A stretch of 64,000 nt of DNA from an uncultured Alistipes sp. (GTDB lineage Bacteria; Bacteroidota; Bacteroidia; Bacteroidales; Rikenellaceae). Position numbers and translations under genes: made by a program. The stretch lies in contig CAAGBI010000052.1 of NCBI GenBank assembly GCA_900768015.1, positions 15,272 through 79,271 of the forward strand, given 5' to 3'. The number at the start of each line of letters is the position of its first letter. The first letter of the stretch is position 1. Shown in pieces: positions 52,042-62,309 of the stretch. Under the pieces are notes generated by a model. That model had not been told where the DNA came from. It worked only from the letters and a program-made list of their open reading frames with translations, and did not search any database.

Positions 52042-54039
52042 TTACTCACCAATCTTTGCGCGGCGTGAGTGCCAGATGAAGTAGCCGATGATTGCTGCGT
52101 ACATCACGATGCCGAGATATACCGCACCCATAGACTCCGACCAGCTGCCGAGCATCCAGTCAACACCCGCAAATGCGAGGATTGCACTTACAACGCCCAT
52201 CAAGGCACCACCAGCAATGAAGCCCGATGCGATGAGCGTACCGCGGTTGTTGTTAGCCTTAGCCTTCTCGGGGTTCTTGTGGCGGTTAACAGCCCACGAA
52301 ACCAAGCCACCCACTACCAATGGAGCGTTGAGGTTCATAGGGATAAACATACCGAGCGCGAAGGGCAATGCGGGGACATTGATGAGTGTGAGCACAAGGA
52401 TGAGACCTGCGCCAATGCCGTAGAGCAACCATGGTGTCACGCCACCCATCATCAAAGGCTGGATGACGGCTGCCATAGCGTTAGCCTGGGGTGCAACAAG
52501 GGCATTCTCACCAGTGAAGCCGTATGTCTCGTTCATGATAATCATAACACCCGCAACGGTAGCGGCTGAAACGAATGTACCGACAAACTTCCATGTCTGC
52601 TGCTTCTTGGGTGTTGTACCGAGCCAGTAGCCCACCTTGAGGTCGGTGATAAAGCCACCCGCCATTGACAAGGCTGTACATACCACACCACCGATTACAA
52701 GTGCTGCAATCATGCCTGACTCACCCTCCAAGCCCACTGAAACAAGGACAAGCGATGAGAGGATAAGGGTCATCAAGGTCATACCCGACACGGGGTTAGA
52801 GCCCACGATAGCGATGGCGTTAGCAGCAACCGTAGTGAAGAGGAATGCGATGACAAATACGATGGCCAAAGCCACGATTGTCTGCATCCAGTTGCCAAGC
52901 ACACCAAACTGGAAGAACACGAGTGTCGCAGCGAGTGATGCGATGATAAGCGAGAGGATGAGCTTCATAGAGATGTCGCGCTGTGTGCGAGGCTCCACGC
53001 CCTGCGACTTCTTACCCGAGAACTCATTCTTGGCAAGCACCAAGGCGCTCTTGATGATACCAGCCTGGCGCACGATACCGATAAGACCCGCCATGGCGAT
53101 ACCGCCGATGCCGATAGGACGACCGATATACTGGTAGAGGTTCTCAGGCGTAAAGATAAGCTCGGGGTTGTTGATGATGTTCACATCGGTGATACCGAGC
53201 ATCGACACCAACGCCGCAGCATCCATAGCGCCGTCGAACGAGCCTACGAGGGGCACGATGAAGAACCATACGAGTGCCGAGCCTGCGGTGATGATAAGGG
53301 CATACTTCAAGCCGATGATATAGCCCAAGCCGAGCACTGCAGCCGAGGTGTTGAGACCGAAAGTTAGCTTAAGCTTCGACGCGAGAGTTGCACCCCAGCC
53401 CCACATCTTTGTTGAGAGGGCGGGAACCCATGCACCAAATGTCGAAACGATGAAGTCGTAGAGACCACCGATAAGACCTGCTGCCACGAGAATCTTCGCC
53501 TGTGAGCCACCCTTCTCGCCCGACACGAGCACCTCAGTTGTTGCTGTGGCCTCGGGGAAGGGGTACTTGCCGTGCATCTCCTTAACGAAGTACTTACGGA
53601 ATGGAATCAAAAGCACGATGCCCAACACACCACCGAGAAGTGATGAGAGGAATACCTGGTAGAAGTGCGCCTCGAGACCGAGGATGTAGAGCGCGGGGAG
53701 CGTGAAGATAGCACCCGCAACGATAACGCCCGACGAAGCACCGATAGACTGGATGATGACATTCTGGCCGAGCATATTCTTCTTGCCACGCATCTGGCCG
53801 AGACCTACGGCGATGATGGCGATGGGGATTGCCGCCTCGAATACCTGACCCACCTTAAGGCCGAGGTATGCCGCAGCTGCCGAGAAGAGCACCGCCATGA
53901 TGATACCGAGGGTCACAGAGTATGGCGTAACCTCCTTGGGTTGCGACTGCGCGCCCATGACGGGCTCATACTCCTCACCCGCCTTTAGTTCACGGTAGGC
54001 GTTCTCTGGAAGTGAAGTTTTAATCTGTTCCTGTTGCAT
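52042..54039 (-). CDS. OPT-family oligopeptide transporter
   Basis: The 665-residue membrane protein has many hydrophobic helices. VTPYSVTLGIIMAVLFSAAAAYLGLKVGQVFEAAIP near the N-terminus and NPVSGMTLMTLI in the middle are OPT/YSL family motifs. Members import peptides or metal chelates with protons; this type is common in Bacteroidetes. With pepT directly downstream, tri- or oligopeptides are the likely cargo (inference). No own terminator is seen before pepT. Confidence 0.9.
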   Translation of the reverse strand: MQQEQIKTSLPENAYRELKAGEEYEPVMGAQSQPKEVTPYSVTLGIIMAVLFSAAAAYLGLKVGQVFEAAIPIAIIAVGLGQMRGKKNMLGQNVIIQSIGASSGVIVAGAIFTLPALYILGLEAHFYQVFLSSLLGGVLGIVLLIPFRKYFVKEMHGKYPFPEATATTEVLVSGEKGGSQAKILVAAGLIGGLYDFIVSTFGAWVPALSTKMWGWGATLASKLKLTFGLNTSAAVLGLGYIIGLKYALIITAGSALVWFFIVPLVGSFDGAMDAAALVSMLGITDVNIINNPELIFTPENLYQYIGRPIGIGGIAMAGLIGIVRQAGIIKSALVLAKNEFSGKKSQGVEPRTQRDISMKLILSLIIASLAATLVFFQFGVLGNWMQTIVALAIVFVIAFLFTTVAANAIAIVGSNPVSGMTLMTLILSSLVLVSVGLEGESGMIAALVIGGVVCTALSMAGGFITDLKVGYWLGTTPKKQQTWKFVGTFVSAATVAGVMIIMNETYGFTGENALVAPQANAMAAVIQPLMMGGVTPWLLYGIGAGLILVLTLINVPALPFALGMFIPMNLNAPLVVGGLVSWAVNRHKNPEKAKANNNRGTLIASGFIAGGALMGVVSAILAFAGVDWMLGSWSESMGAVYLGIVMYAAIIGYFIWHSRRAKIGE

Positions 54040-54129
54040 AGTATTGTGTTTTAGTAATTATATACGCATACAATTGTACAAAGATACGCAAAAAATCGGA
54101 ACAACAAAACTCTCGCGTATAAAAATAGG

Positions 54130-54164
54130 TATAAAACAAGGGGATGCCCCGTTAGGACATCCCC
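54130..54164 (-). terminator. Terminator of miaB
   Basis: GGGGATG (54140-54146) pairs with CATCCCC (54158-54164). On the minus strand TTGTTTTAT follows. Confidence 0.7.
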
Positions 54165-54201
54165 CCCAAATTTTATTTTACTACCAAGAGTGTGCTGGCA
54201 A

Positions 54202-55554
54202 CTACTCTACCACCTCACCGAAGAGCGTTGCGCTTGAACATCCCGTAATGCGCACCTTAACATAGTCGCCAACCTTGAAGTTGTGGCGGTCGAAGACTAC
54301 CATCTTATTCTGCGAAGTGCGACCCGAGAGTTGCTCCTCGCTGCGCTTCGATGTGCACTCAACGAGAATCTCGAACTCCTTGCCTATATCGCGCTTGTTA
54401 CTCTGCTCCGAGAGCTTATTCTGCAAGTCGATAATCTCGGTCAGGCGGCGTGTCTTGACATCCTCGGGGATGTCGTCACCGAGGTTGCGCTGGGCGAAGG
54501 TGCCTGGGCGCTCCGAGTACTTAAACATATAGGCGAAGTCGTAGCCCACCTCACGCATAAGCGAGAGTGTCTCGGCGTGTTCCTCCTCGGTTTCGTGCGC
54601 GAAGCCCGCGATGAGGTCGGTAGTGATGGCACAATCGGGCATATAGCGGCGTATGGCCTCAACACGCTCCAAGTACCACTCGCGAGTATATTTGCGGTTC
54701 ATGCGTTTGAGCATCTCGGTAGAACCCGACTGCGCGGGGAGGTGTATAGCACGGCAGATGTTGGGCATCGATGCCATGGTCTCGAGCAACTTGTCACTAA
54801 TATCCTTGGGGTGCGATGTAGCGAAGCGCACACGCAACAGTGGCGAAATCTCGGCCACCTGCTTCAACAACTCGGGGAAGTCCACATCGCCCGTGCGGTA
54901 TGAGTTCACATTCTGACCCAAGAGCGTCACCTCGCGGTAGCCATTCTCAAAGAGTGTACGCGCCTCAGCCACAATGGTTTTCGCATCGCGGCTACGCTCG
55001 ATGCCGCGTGTGTAGGGCACAACGCAGTATGAACAGTAGTTGTTGCAGCCACGCATAATGGCGATGAAGGCGCTCACGCCATTTCTATCGAGGCGCACGG
55101 GGGCAATCTCGGCGTATGTCTCCTCCTTCGAGAGCTCCACATTGACACCCGTAGCACCGCCATCTACCTCGCGCACGAGGCGTGGGAGGTCGCGGTATGC
55201 GTCGGGGCCAGCAACGATGTCAACGCCCGTGCCACCCTTTGTCAAATCCTCCTTTAGGCGCTCGGCCATGCAGCCGATGATGCCGATGATGAGCGAGGGC
55301 TTCTTCTTGCGCATGTGGCGCATCTCGCTGAGGCGACCCCAGATGCGCTGCTCGGCATTGTCGCGGATGGAGCAGGTGTTGATAAGCACGATGTCGGCCT
55401 CCTCAAGGCTCTCGGTGTAACGAAAGCCCTCCTGCTGCATGATAGACACCACAATCTCCGAGTCGCCGACATTCATCTGGCAACCGTATGTCTCGATGTA
55501 TAGTTTACGACCACTACCTGTGAGTGGTCGCAAATTATTGATATTTGCGTTCAT
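54202..55554 (-). CDS. miaB: tRNA-2-methylthio-N6-dimethylallyladenosine synthase
   Basis: Radical SAM enzyme that adds a methylthio group to i6A37 of tRNAs. Of 450 residues, the N-terminal UPF0004 domain has ETYGCQMNVGDSE, NTCSIRDNAEQR and GCMAERL (cluster cysteines). The radical SAM motif is IMRGCNNYCSYCVVPYTRG (CxxxCxxC). A TRAM domain ends the protein (EEQLSGRTSQNKMVVFD, VGDYVKVRITGCS). The region 55555-55720 upstream holds a family B element. Confidence 0.95.
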   Translation of the reverse strand: MNANINNLRPLTGSGRKLYIETYGCQMNVGDSEIVVSIMQQEGFRYTESLEEADIVLINTCSIRDNAEQRIWGRLSEMRHMRKKKPSLIIGIIGCMAERLKEDLTKGGTGVDIVAGPDAYRDLPRLVREVDGGATGVNVELSKEETYAEIAPVRLDRNGVSAFIAIMRGCNNYCSYCVVPYTRGIERSRDAKTIVAEARTLFENGYREVTLLGQNVNSYRTGDVDFPELLKQVAEISPLLRVRFATSHPKDISDKLLETMASMPNICRAIHLPAQSGSTEMLKRMNRKYTREWYLERVEAIRRYMPDCAITTDLIAGFAHETEEEHAETLSLMREVGYDFAYMFKYSERPGTFAQRNLGDDIPEDVKTRRLTEIIDLQNKLSEQSNKRDIGKEFEILVECTSKRSEEQLSGRTSQNKMVVFDRHNFKVGDYVKVRITGCSSATLFGEVVE

Positions 55555-55603
55555 AGACTTTGTTAAAAGTGTTTAGGGATAAACTCCCTACTGTGACTTG
55601 AAT

Positions 55604-55721
55604 AAGTTGTATAACAAGAGCTGATTTTAGGCATACGCAGTTCGAGAAACCGCAGTTTACTAAGCGTAAATGAGGATTTCGAGAACAAGTATAACGCCAA
55701 AGCAGCCTTGTTAGGCAGCTT
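55604..55721 (-). repeat. Dispersed imperfect palindrome, family B copy 3 (118 bp), overlapping the YitT stop
   Basis: The outer arms AAGTTGTATAACAAGAGCT and AGCCTTGTTAGGCAGCTT are nearly complementary. The right end shares the TAA stop of the YitT gene, read on the minus strand as TAAGCTGCCTAACAAGG. The interior matches the copies at 738 and 30861. Confidence 0.8.
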
Positions 55722-56739
55722 ATTCTGTGGGCATTGCATCCTCCTCAGGGAATGGCTTGAAGCCCTGACCAAAGGTGTCGTACGCATCGGTAACAACCAC
55801 AAACGCACGAGGATCGAACTCCTTAATCTTCTGCTGCACGCTGCGCACCTCACGACGGCTTACAACGAGGAAGATCATCTCCTTCTCGTCCTGAGTGTAC
55901 ATACCCTTAGCCTTGAGGTAGGTGCCGCCACGGTCGAGGTCCTTGAGGATATACTCGCGCATAGCCTCAGAGTGCTCGTGGCAGATGATATAGAGGAGCT
56001 TATCGCGAGAAGCACCGTCGATGGTGTAGCCCAAAACCTTAGCATTCACAAAAATACATACGCCAGAGTAGAGTGACAAAAGGAGACCTGCACCCTCCTT
56101 GCCATCGGGCAAACCGATGCCGAAGCCGATAACCACAAGACCGCTCAACACGATAAGGGCGTCAGAGAGGAGCACGCCATTTGCGAACTTCATCTTTGCG
56201 AACTTGTGGAGGAGCATACCTGTAATATCTGTACCACCTGTTGCGGCGTTGTTGCGGATTACGACACCCACGCCCACACCACTCAAGCAACCACCGATGA
56301 TAGCTGCGAGGAGCAAGTGGTCAGAGAGGTTGATATAACCATTGAGAAGCAATGTTGGGTCGAGTGCCTCGATAGCCTCTGCGTTAGGATAGACGAGGTA
56401 GTCGAGCAAGTTCATAAGACCAGGGGTCACGAACGAAGCGAAGATTGTGCGACCACCGAGCTTACCGCCGAAGATAAGAATCGCTGTAAGGATAAGGGGC
56501 ACATCGAACATATAACCGAAGGTACCCACCTGGATTGATGGGAAGAGATTGTGAAGCACCAAAGCAAGACCGTAGATACCGCCAGGCACAAGGTCGTAGG
56601 GGTTGATGAATACAACGAAAGCGAGCGCCACAAGCAAACAACCGAGGACAATCTGTCCCATAGAAGACCACCAACGCCAATCAGTTACAGACTCCTTTGC
56701 AGAGACTGCCATGTCGGCAAAGCTAAATTTCAATTTCAT
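55720..56739 (-). CDS. YitT family membrane protein (DUF161 plus DUF2179)
   Basis: The 339-residue protein has about five or six transmembrane helices (IVLGCLLVALAFVVFINPYDLVPGGIYGLALVLHNLF; GCLSGVGVGVVIRNNAATGGTDITGMLL) and a C-terminal soluble DUF2179 domain (KVLGYTIDGASRDKLLYIICHEH, VSRREVRSVQQKIKEFDPRAFVVVTDA). The family's function is unknown. The ATG at 56739 is preferred over one 9 codons earlier, judging by the family's charged start. Its stop overlaps a family B palindrome. Confidence 0.88.
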   Translation of the reverse strand: MKLKFSFADMAVSAKESVTDWRWWSSMGQIVLGCLLVALAFVVFINPYDLVPGGIYGLALVLHNLFPSIQVGTFGYMFDVPLILTAILIFGGKLGGRTIFASFVTPGLMNLLDYLVYPNAEAIEALDPTLLLNGYINLSDHLLLAAIIGGCLSGVGVGVVIRNNAATGGTDITGMLLHKFAKMKFANGVLLSDALIVLSGLVVIGFGIGLPDGKEGAGLLLSLYSGVCIFVNAKVLGYTIDGASRDKLLYIICHEHSEAMREYILKDLDRGGTYLKAKGMYTQDEKEMIFLVVSRREVRSVQQKIKEFDPRAFVVVTDAYDTFGQGFKPFPEEDAMPTE

Positions 56740-56860
56740 AAATATGCAATTATGTAGTTTTAACAAACAAAATTAAACATTTTTTTTGAAACCGCAATAT
56801 TTCGTCTCATTTTTTCCTATTATCGTCGCTCAAAGTAAACGGGGGATTAATGTGTAGAAT

Positions 56861-56891
56861 TTTGTTATTTTGATTTTTTGTTTTAACTTTG
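56861..56891 (+). promoter_or_regulatory. Promoter of plsY
   Basis: TTTG (56861-56864), a 19-base spacer, TAACTTTG (56884-56891). The ATG is at 56955. Confidence 0.8.
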
Positions 56892-56954
56892 TATTGTGCG
56901 CCGAGATTATCTCATCAACATTTTCTCGGTTATAACCCTCAAAAACAGATTTTT

Positions 56955-57662
56955 ATGACATCGTGGACACTCACTACATGGATTATTGTTTTACTCATAC
57001 TTATAGCGGCATATCTGCTCGGTTCGATACCAAGCGCCGTGTGGATTGGCAAGAAATATTATGGCATAGATATTCGCGAACACGGCTCTAAAAATGCAGG
57101 CACAACCAACATGCTCCGCGTGTTGGGTAAACGCGCCGCAGCACCCGTATTCGTCATCGACTTTCTCAAGGGATATATCGCCGTGCTTCTCACGGGCCTT
57201 GCTCCCGTAACCACAGAGTGGGAGATAAACCTCCGTCTGATGGCTACCGTGGCGGTGGTCTTGGGCCACATCTTCCCCATCTTTGCTAACTTCCGAGGAG
57301 GTAAGGGCGTTGCAACAATCCTTGGTGCTGGCACAGGCATCTACACCCCCGTGTTGCTCATGTGTTTTGGTGTGTGGTGCTTCGTATTCGCCGTATGGCA
57401 CTATGTATCCCTCGCATCTATGGTTGCGGGATGTTGCTACCCATTCTTCGTGACCATCTTCATGATTATGTCAGCCAAGCCCGACACCCCCATATTCAGC
57501 AGCATACCCTTCATCATCTTCTCGTGGGCCGTGGCCGTGATGCTCATATGGACACACCGCAAAAATATTGAGCGTCTGCGCGATGGCACCGAGTCGCAGA
57601 TACACCTGTGGGGTGCAGAGCCCAAAACGGAGGAGAAGCAAGAGCCTAAGACTGAGGAGTAA
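56955..57662 (+). CDS. plsY: Acyl phosphate:glycerol-3-phosphate acyltransferase
   Basis: First acylation step in phospholipid synthesis, in the inner membrane. Of 235 residues, the conserved loops are LLGSIPSAVWIGKKYYGIDIREHGSKNAGTTNMLRVLG, VIDFLKGYIAVLL, GHIFPIFANFRGGKGVAT and WTHRKNIERLRDGTE. The C-terminus carries a KTEEKQEPKTEE charged repeat that is not part of the family core. The start is at 56955, after the promoter; residues before it would lie in the promoter. Confidence 0.94.
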   Translation: MTSWTLTTWIIVLLILIAAYLLGSIPSAVWIGKKYYGIDIREHGSKNAGTTNMLRVLGKRAAAPVFVIDFLKGYIAVLLTGLAPVTTEWEINLRLMATVAVVLGHIFPIFANFRGGKGVATILGAGTGIYTPVLLMCFGVWCFVFAVWHYVSLASMVAGCCYPFFVTIFMIMSAKPDTPIFSSIPFIIFSWAVAVMLIWTHRKNIERLRDGTESQIHLWGAEPKTEEKQEPKTEE

Positions 57663-57713
57663 TTGAAAGAGATAACTGACGAAAAATAGTAACATTTTAT
57701 ATTAATAGTAGTA

Positions 57714-59003
57714 ATGAGAAGATTTATCTGCTTTGCCGTGGCACTGCTCGCTACCTTTGCGGTCAATGCCCAGGATTTCGACACCAACTTCAACGATGCC
57801 ACACTGCGCATCGACTATACGCTACTTGGTAACGCCTCGGAGCAGCATGTAGCGCTCCGCGATATGAGCTCAACCGACAACTGGTGGGGCCGTCGCGTGA
57901 ACCTCGACAATGTACCCCTCGCAGGCAACGGCGACCTCACGCTCTACGATGCCGAGACACGCGAGGTGTTGTACAAGACATCCTTCTCTTCGCTCTTCCA
58001 GGAGTGGATTACCACCGAGGAGGCAAAGAGCATAACCAAGAGCTTCGAGTTCACACTCCTTGTTCCAATGCCCAAGCGCAGCGTAGTAGCCGAGATGGTA
58101 CTCCGAGACAACACCGGCAAAGAGAGTAAGCTCGCCCACACCATCGACCCAAAAGATGTGCTTATCCGCAACCGCAACAACCAGCAGGCTGTACCCTATT
58201 GCTACACACATCAGGGTGGCGACTCTAAGGAGTGCATCGACATTGTTATCCTCGCCGAGGGCTACCGCATCGACGAGATGGAGACATTCATGGAGGATGC
58301 CATGATTACCACATCGGAGATTCTATCATACGAGCCCTTCAAGAGCCACAAGGAGAAGTTTAATTTTATTGCGGTGTATAGCGCGTCTACCGACACTAAT
58401 GTCAGCGTACCCCAGGAGGAGGCGTGGCGCGACACGGCCGTAGGCTCTAACTTCATGACATTCTACATGCCCCGCTACCTCACCTCGGGCGAGGTGTACA
58501 AGATGTACGACTTGGCTACGAACATCCCCTGCGAGCACTTTATAATCCTCGCAAACACAGATACTTATGGCGGTGGTGGCATCTTCAACTCTTACACCCT
58601 TACCACTGCACATCACCCCTCATTCCGCCCCGTTGTGGTGCATGAGTTTGGTCACTCGTTTGGTGGTCTCGGTGACGAGTATTTCTACGAGAATGGCGAC
58701 AGCAACGACGAGATTCACTCACTCTCGCACGAGCCATGGGAGCCCAACATCACAACCCTCGTAGATTTCGAGTCGAAGTGGGCAGACATGGTTGAGCCAG
58801 GCATCGAGATTCCCTCGAAGGTTACTGCCGAGCGCTCGAAGAACTACACCGTGGGTGTCTACGAGGGTGGCGGCTACCGCTCTAAAGGCATCTACCGCCC
58901 AACGGATGTATGCCGCATGCGCGACAATGTTGCGGAGCGCTTCTGCCCCGTGTGTGAGCGCGCGCTGGAGCGAGTTATTCTCCACCAGACAGTTAGCGAG
59001 TAA
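57714..59003 (+). CDS. Secreted M64-family metallopeptidase (IgA peptidase M64 type)
   Basis: The 429-residue protein has a signal peptide (LLATFAVNAQ). The zinc motif VVVHEFGHSFGGLGDEY (HExxH with an extended downstream Asp/Glu) is typical of M64 peptidases such as the Clostridium ramosum IgA protease. An N-terminal beta-sandwich (LRIDYTLLGNASEQHVALRD) precedes it. ILAEGYRIDEMETFMEDA is another family block. IgA cleavage cannot be inferred from fold alone; the family is widespread in gut Bacteroidetes. It is transcribed alone and followed by a strong terminator. Confidence 0.9.
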   Translation: MRRFICFAVALLATFAVNAQDFDTNFNDATLRIDYTLLGNASEQHVALRDMSSTDNWWGRRVNLDNVPLAGNGDLTLYDAETREVLYKTSFSSLFQEWITTEEAKSITKSFEFTLLVPMPKRSVVAEMVLRDNTGKESKLAHTIDPKDVLIRNRNNQQAVPYCYTHQGGDSKECIDIVILAEGYRIDEMETFMEDAMITTSEILSYEPFKSHKEKFNFIAVYSASTDTNVSVPQEEAWRDTAVGSNFMTFYMPRYLTSGEVYKMYDLATNIPCEHFIILANTDTYGGGGIFNSYTLTTAHHPSFRPVVVHEFGHSFGGLGDEYFYENGDSNDEIHSLSHEPWEPNITTLVDFESKWADMVEPGIEIPSKVTAERSKNYTVGVYEGGGYRSKGIYRPTDVCRMRDNVAERFCPVCERALERVILHQTVSE

Positions 59004-59026
59004 CACTACCGAAGAGTACGATAAGG

Positions 59027-59058
59027 AGTGCTTGGCGATTTGCCAAGCACTTTTTTTT
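59027..59058 (+). terminator. Terminator of the M64 peptidase gene
   Basis: 10-bp stem AGTGCTTGGC/GCCAAGCACT with a 5-base loop and eight T residues. Confidence 0.9.
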
Positions 59059-59102
59059 GTTAAATTACTAATTACTAATTACGCATTACTAATTATTTTT
59101 AT

Positions 59103-59110
59103 TATCTTTG
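59103..59110 (+). promoter_or_regulatory. -7 element of the valS operon
   Basis: TATCTTTG. Just upstream are three short imperfect ATTACTAATT direct repeats (59065-59095). The ATG follows at 59195 after a leader of about 80 bases. Confidence 0.6.
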
Positions 59111-59194
59111 TCGGTTGTGCGCATATGCACGCATATACATATACGCGCGCAACGGCCCTTTTACGGATTACAACAAACAAAAACACAATAAGTT

Positions 59195-61819
59195 ATGCAG
59201 TTAGCAGACAAGTATTCACCCGAACTCATCGAGCAGAAGTGGTACGACTTCTGGATCGAGAACAATCTTTTCCACTCGGAGCCCGATGCTCGCGAGCCAT
59301 ACACCATCGTTATCCCACCACCCAATGTAACAGGTATGCTTCACATGGGTCACATGCTCAACAACACATTGCAGGATGTGCTCGTGCGCCGCGCGCGTAT
59401 GCAGGGCAAGAACGCCTGCTGGGTGCCAGGTACCGACCACGCATCTATCGCTACAGAGGCTAAGGTCGTGGCTAAGCTCAAGGCCGAGGGTATCGACAAG
59501 GCATCGCTCACACGCGAGGAGTTCCTCAAGCACGCATGGGAGTGGAAGGAGAAGCACGGTGGCATCATCTTGCAGCAGTTGCGCAAGCTCGGTGCATCAT
59601 GCGACTGGGAGCGCACATGCTTCACAATGGACGAGGAGCGCTCAGCAAGCGTACTCAAGGTCTTCGTAGACCTCTACAACAAGGGCCGCATCTACCGCGG
59701 TGTGCGCATGGTAAACTGGGATCCCTCGGCACAGACAGCTCTGTCGGATGAGGAGGTAATCTACAAGGAGTCGCAGGGTAAGTTGTACTACTTGCGCTAC
59801 AAGATTGAGGGCTCGGATAAGTATATCGTAGTGGCTACAACACGCCCCGAGACCATCCTTGGCGATACTGCCCTATGCGTAAACCCCAACGACGAGCGCT
59901 ACAAGGATCTCCCCGCGGATGCTCGCGTTATCGTGCCTCTGGTAGGCCGCTCAATTCCCGTTATTCGTGACGAGTATGTAGACCTCGAGTTCGGTACCGG
60001 TGCCTTGAAGGTAACACCCGCACACGATGTTAACGACTATATGCTCGGCGAGAAGTATGGCTTGGAGGCTATCGACATCTTCAACGACAACGGCACAATC
60101 AACGACAAGGTGGGCATGTATGTAGGCGTAGACCGCTTCGAGTGCCGCAAGGTTATCGAGGGCGACCTCACCGCCGCTGGCCTCATGGAGAAGGTTGAGC
60201 CATATACAAACAATGTGGGTTACTCGGAGCGTACAGGTGTGGCTATCGAGCCTAAGCTCTCGATGCAGTGGTTCCTCTCGATGGAGGAGCTTGCAAAGCC
60301 CGCAACAGCTGCCGTATTGGAGGATGTTATCAAGTTCGTGCCCACAAAGTACAAGAACACATACCGCCACTGGATGGAGAACATCAAGGATTGGTGTATC
60401 TCGCGTCAGTTGTGGTGGGGCCACCGCATCCCTGCATACTACATGCCTAAGGGTGGTTATGTCGTAGCAGAGACCGCAGAGGAGGCATTGCGCCTTGCAC
60501 AGGAGAAGGATGCCTCAATCACCATGGCAGACCTTCGCCAGGATGAGGATGTACTCGACACATGGTTCTCATCATGGTTGTGGCCTATCTCCGTATTCGA
60601 CGGCATCCGCAACCCCAACAACCCCGAGATTGAGTACTACTACCCCACCAACGACCTCGTTACAGGTCCAGACATCATCTTCTTCTGGATTGCCCGCATG
60701 ATTATGGCTGGCTACGAGTGGCGCAACGAGAAGCCATTCTCGAATGTCTACTTCACAGGTATCGTGCGCGATAAGCTCGGCCGTAAGATGTCGAAGCAGT
60801 TGGGTAACTCACCCGACCCCCTCGACCTTATCGCTAAGTATGGCGCCGATGGCATGCGTATCGCAATGCTCATGTCGGCATCTGCGGGTAACGATGTTAT
60901 GTTCGACGAGGCACTCTGCGAGCAGGGTCGTAACTTCTGCAACAAGATTTGGAACGCCTACCGTCTCGTAAACATGTGGGAGGTGGATGCTACAATAGCA
61001 CAGCCCGAGGCATCGAAGCAGGCTATCACATGGTTTGACGAGGTTATGTTGGAGCGCATCGAGCGCATCAACCACCTCATGGCGCAGTACCGCATCTCGG
61101 AGGCCTTCACAGAGCTCTACCGCTTGTTCTGGGATGACTTCAGCGGCTGGTACTTGGAGATGGTTAAGCCCGCATATCAGGCACCAATCGACGCTCAGAC
61201 GCTCGCAAGCACAAAGCACTACTTCGACCAGTTGCTCCGCCTCATGCACCCCTTCATGCCATTCGTTACGGAGGAGATTTGGCAGGACCTCAAGCCCGAG
61301 GGCGAGGTTAAGTCTATCGTCATCGCTGAGCAGCCTAAGGCAGAGCGCGAGGCTAACGCTGCAATCATCGCACGCTTCGGCTTGGCACAGGAGGTAATAT
61401 CTGCAATCCGCAACATCCGCAAGCAGAAGAACATCGCACAGAAGGAGGCTTTGGCGTTGAACTACATCGCCGACGAGAACTACCCCGCAGAGTTCGAGGC
61501 CGTAATCGTTAAGATGGGTAACATCAAGGAGGTAGCGACAGTCGTAGAGAAGGATCCTACAGCTGCAGCCTTCATCGTTAAGACTACGCAGTACTTCGTG
61601 CCCATGGAGGGTAACATCGACAAGGAGGCAGAGCTCAAGAAGCTGGGCGACGACCTCACATACTACGAGGGCTTCCTCTCGTCAGTTATGAAGAAGCTCT
61701 CGAACGAGCGCTTCGTGTCGTCTGCACCCGAGAAGGTTGTTGCCAACGAGCGCGCTAAGCAGGCAGATGCCGAGGCAAAGATTGCTGCACTCAAGGCACA
61801 AATCGCTGCTCTGCAGTAA
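59195..61819 (+). CDS. valS: Valyl-tRNA synthetase
   Basis: Charges tRNA-Val; class I enzyme with editing domain. The 874 residues include PPPNVTGMLHMGHMLNNTLQD (HIGH as HMGH), the CP1 editing block TTRPETILGDTALCVNP, the KMSKS variant KMSKQLGNSPDP, an anticodon-binding domain and a C-terminal coiled coil (EAELKKLGDDLTYYEGFLSSVMKKL). The stop overlaps the rnhA start by one base (TAATG). It heads a run of four genes. Confidence 0.96.
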   Translation: MQLADKYSPELIEQKWYDFWIENNLFHSEPDAREPYTIVIPPPNVTGMLHMGHMLNNTLQDVLVRRARMQGKNACWVPGTDHASIATEAKVVAKLKAEGIDKASLTREEFLKHAWEWKEKHGGIILQQLRKLGASCDWERTCFTMDEERSASVLKVFVDLYNKGRIYRGVRMVNWDPSAQTALSDEEVIYKESQGKLYYLRYKIEGSDKYIVVATTRPETILGDTALCVNPNDERYKDLPADARVIVPLVGRSIPVIRDEYVDLEFGTGALKVTPAHDVNDYMLGEKYGLEAIDIFNDNGTINDKVGMYVGVDRFECRKVIEGDLTAAGLMEKVEPYTNNVGYSERTGVAIEPKLSMQWFLSMEELAKPATAAVLEDVIKFVPTKYKNTYRHWMENIKDWCISRQLWWGHRIPAYYMPKGGYVVAETAEEALRLAQEKDASITMADLRQDEDVLDTWFSSWLWPISVFDGIRNPNNPEIEYYYPTNDLVTGPDIIFFWIARMIMAGYEWRNEKPFSNVYFTGIVRDKLGRKMSKQLGNSPDPLDLIAKYGADGMRIAMLMSASAGNDVMFDEALCEQGRNFCNKIWNAYRLVNMWEVDATIAQPEASKQAITWFDEVMLERIERINHLMAQYRISEAFTELYRLFWDDFSGWYLEMVKPAYQAPIDAQTLASTKHYFDQLLRLMHPFMPFVTEEIWQDLKPEGEVKSIVIAEQPKAEREANAAIIARFGLAQEVISAIRNIRKQKNIAQKEALALNYIADENYPAEFEAVIVKMGNIKEVATVVEKDPTAAAFIVKTTQYFVPMEGNIDKEAELKKLGDDLTYYEGFLSSVMKKLSNERFVSSAPEKVVANERAKQADAEAKIAALKAQIAALQ

Positions 61820-62280
61820 TGGCAGCACCCAACATCACCATATACACCGACGGCTCGGCGCGAGGTAACCCCGGGCCGGGCGGCTATGGTGTGGTGCTAC
61901 TCTCGGGACCGCACCGCAAGGAGCTTTCGGCAGGCTACCGCCTCACGACGAACAACCGCATGGAGCTAATGGCCGTGTGCGTGGCGTTGGAGGCGCTAAA
62001 GTACGACGGCTCGAATGTAACGCTCTACTCCGACTCAAAGTATGTCATCGAGGCTGTCAACCAGCGCTGGGTATTCGGCTGGGAGAAGAAGGGCTTTGCA
62101 GGAAAGAAGAACCCCGACCTATGGATGCGCTTCTTGAGGATATACCGCCGCCATAATGTGCAGTTCATATGGGTCAAGGGTCACGCCTCGACCGTGGAGA
62201 ACAACCGCTGCGACGAGCTGGCCGTGGCCGCAGCCCTCGGAGCGAACCTCCTCGAGGACAGGGGCTACGACGGCGAGTAG
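61819..62280 (+). CDS. rnhA: Ribonuclease HI
   Basis: Cuts RNA in RNA-DNA hybrids. The 153 residues contain all four acidic positions: IYTDGSARGNPGPGGYG (Asp), MELMAVCVALEAL (Glu), LYSDSKYVIEAV (Asp) and the C-terminal RCDELAVAAA (Asp), plus the conserved His in VKGHAS. Translationally coupled to valS. Confidence 0.95.
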   Translation: MAAPNITIYTDGSARGNPGPGGYGVVLLSGPHRKELSAGYRLTTNNRMELMAVCVALEALKYDGSNVTLYSDSKYVIEAVNQRWVFGWEKKGFAGKKNPDLWMRFLRIYRRHNVQFIWVKGHASTVENNRCDELAVAAALGANLLEDRGYDGE

Positions 62281-62309
62281 GCATAATGTAACGCATAAAA
62301 GCATTGACT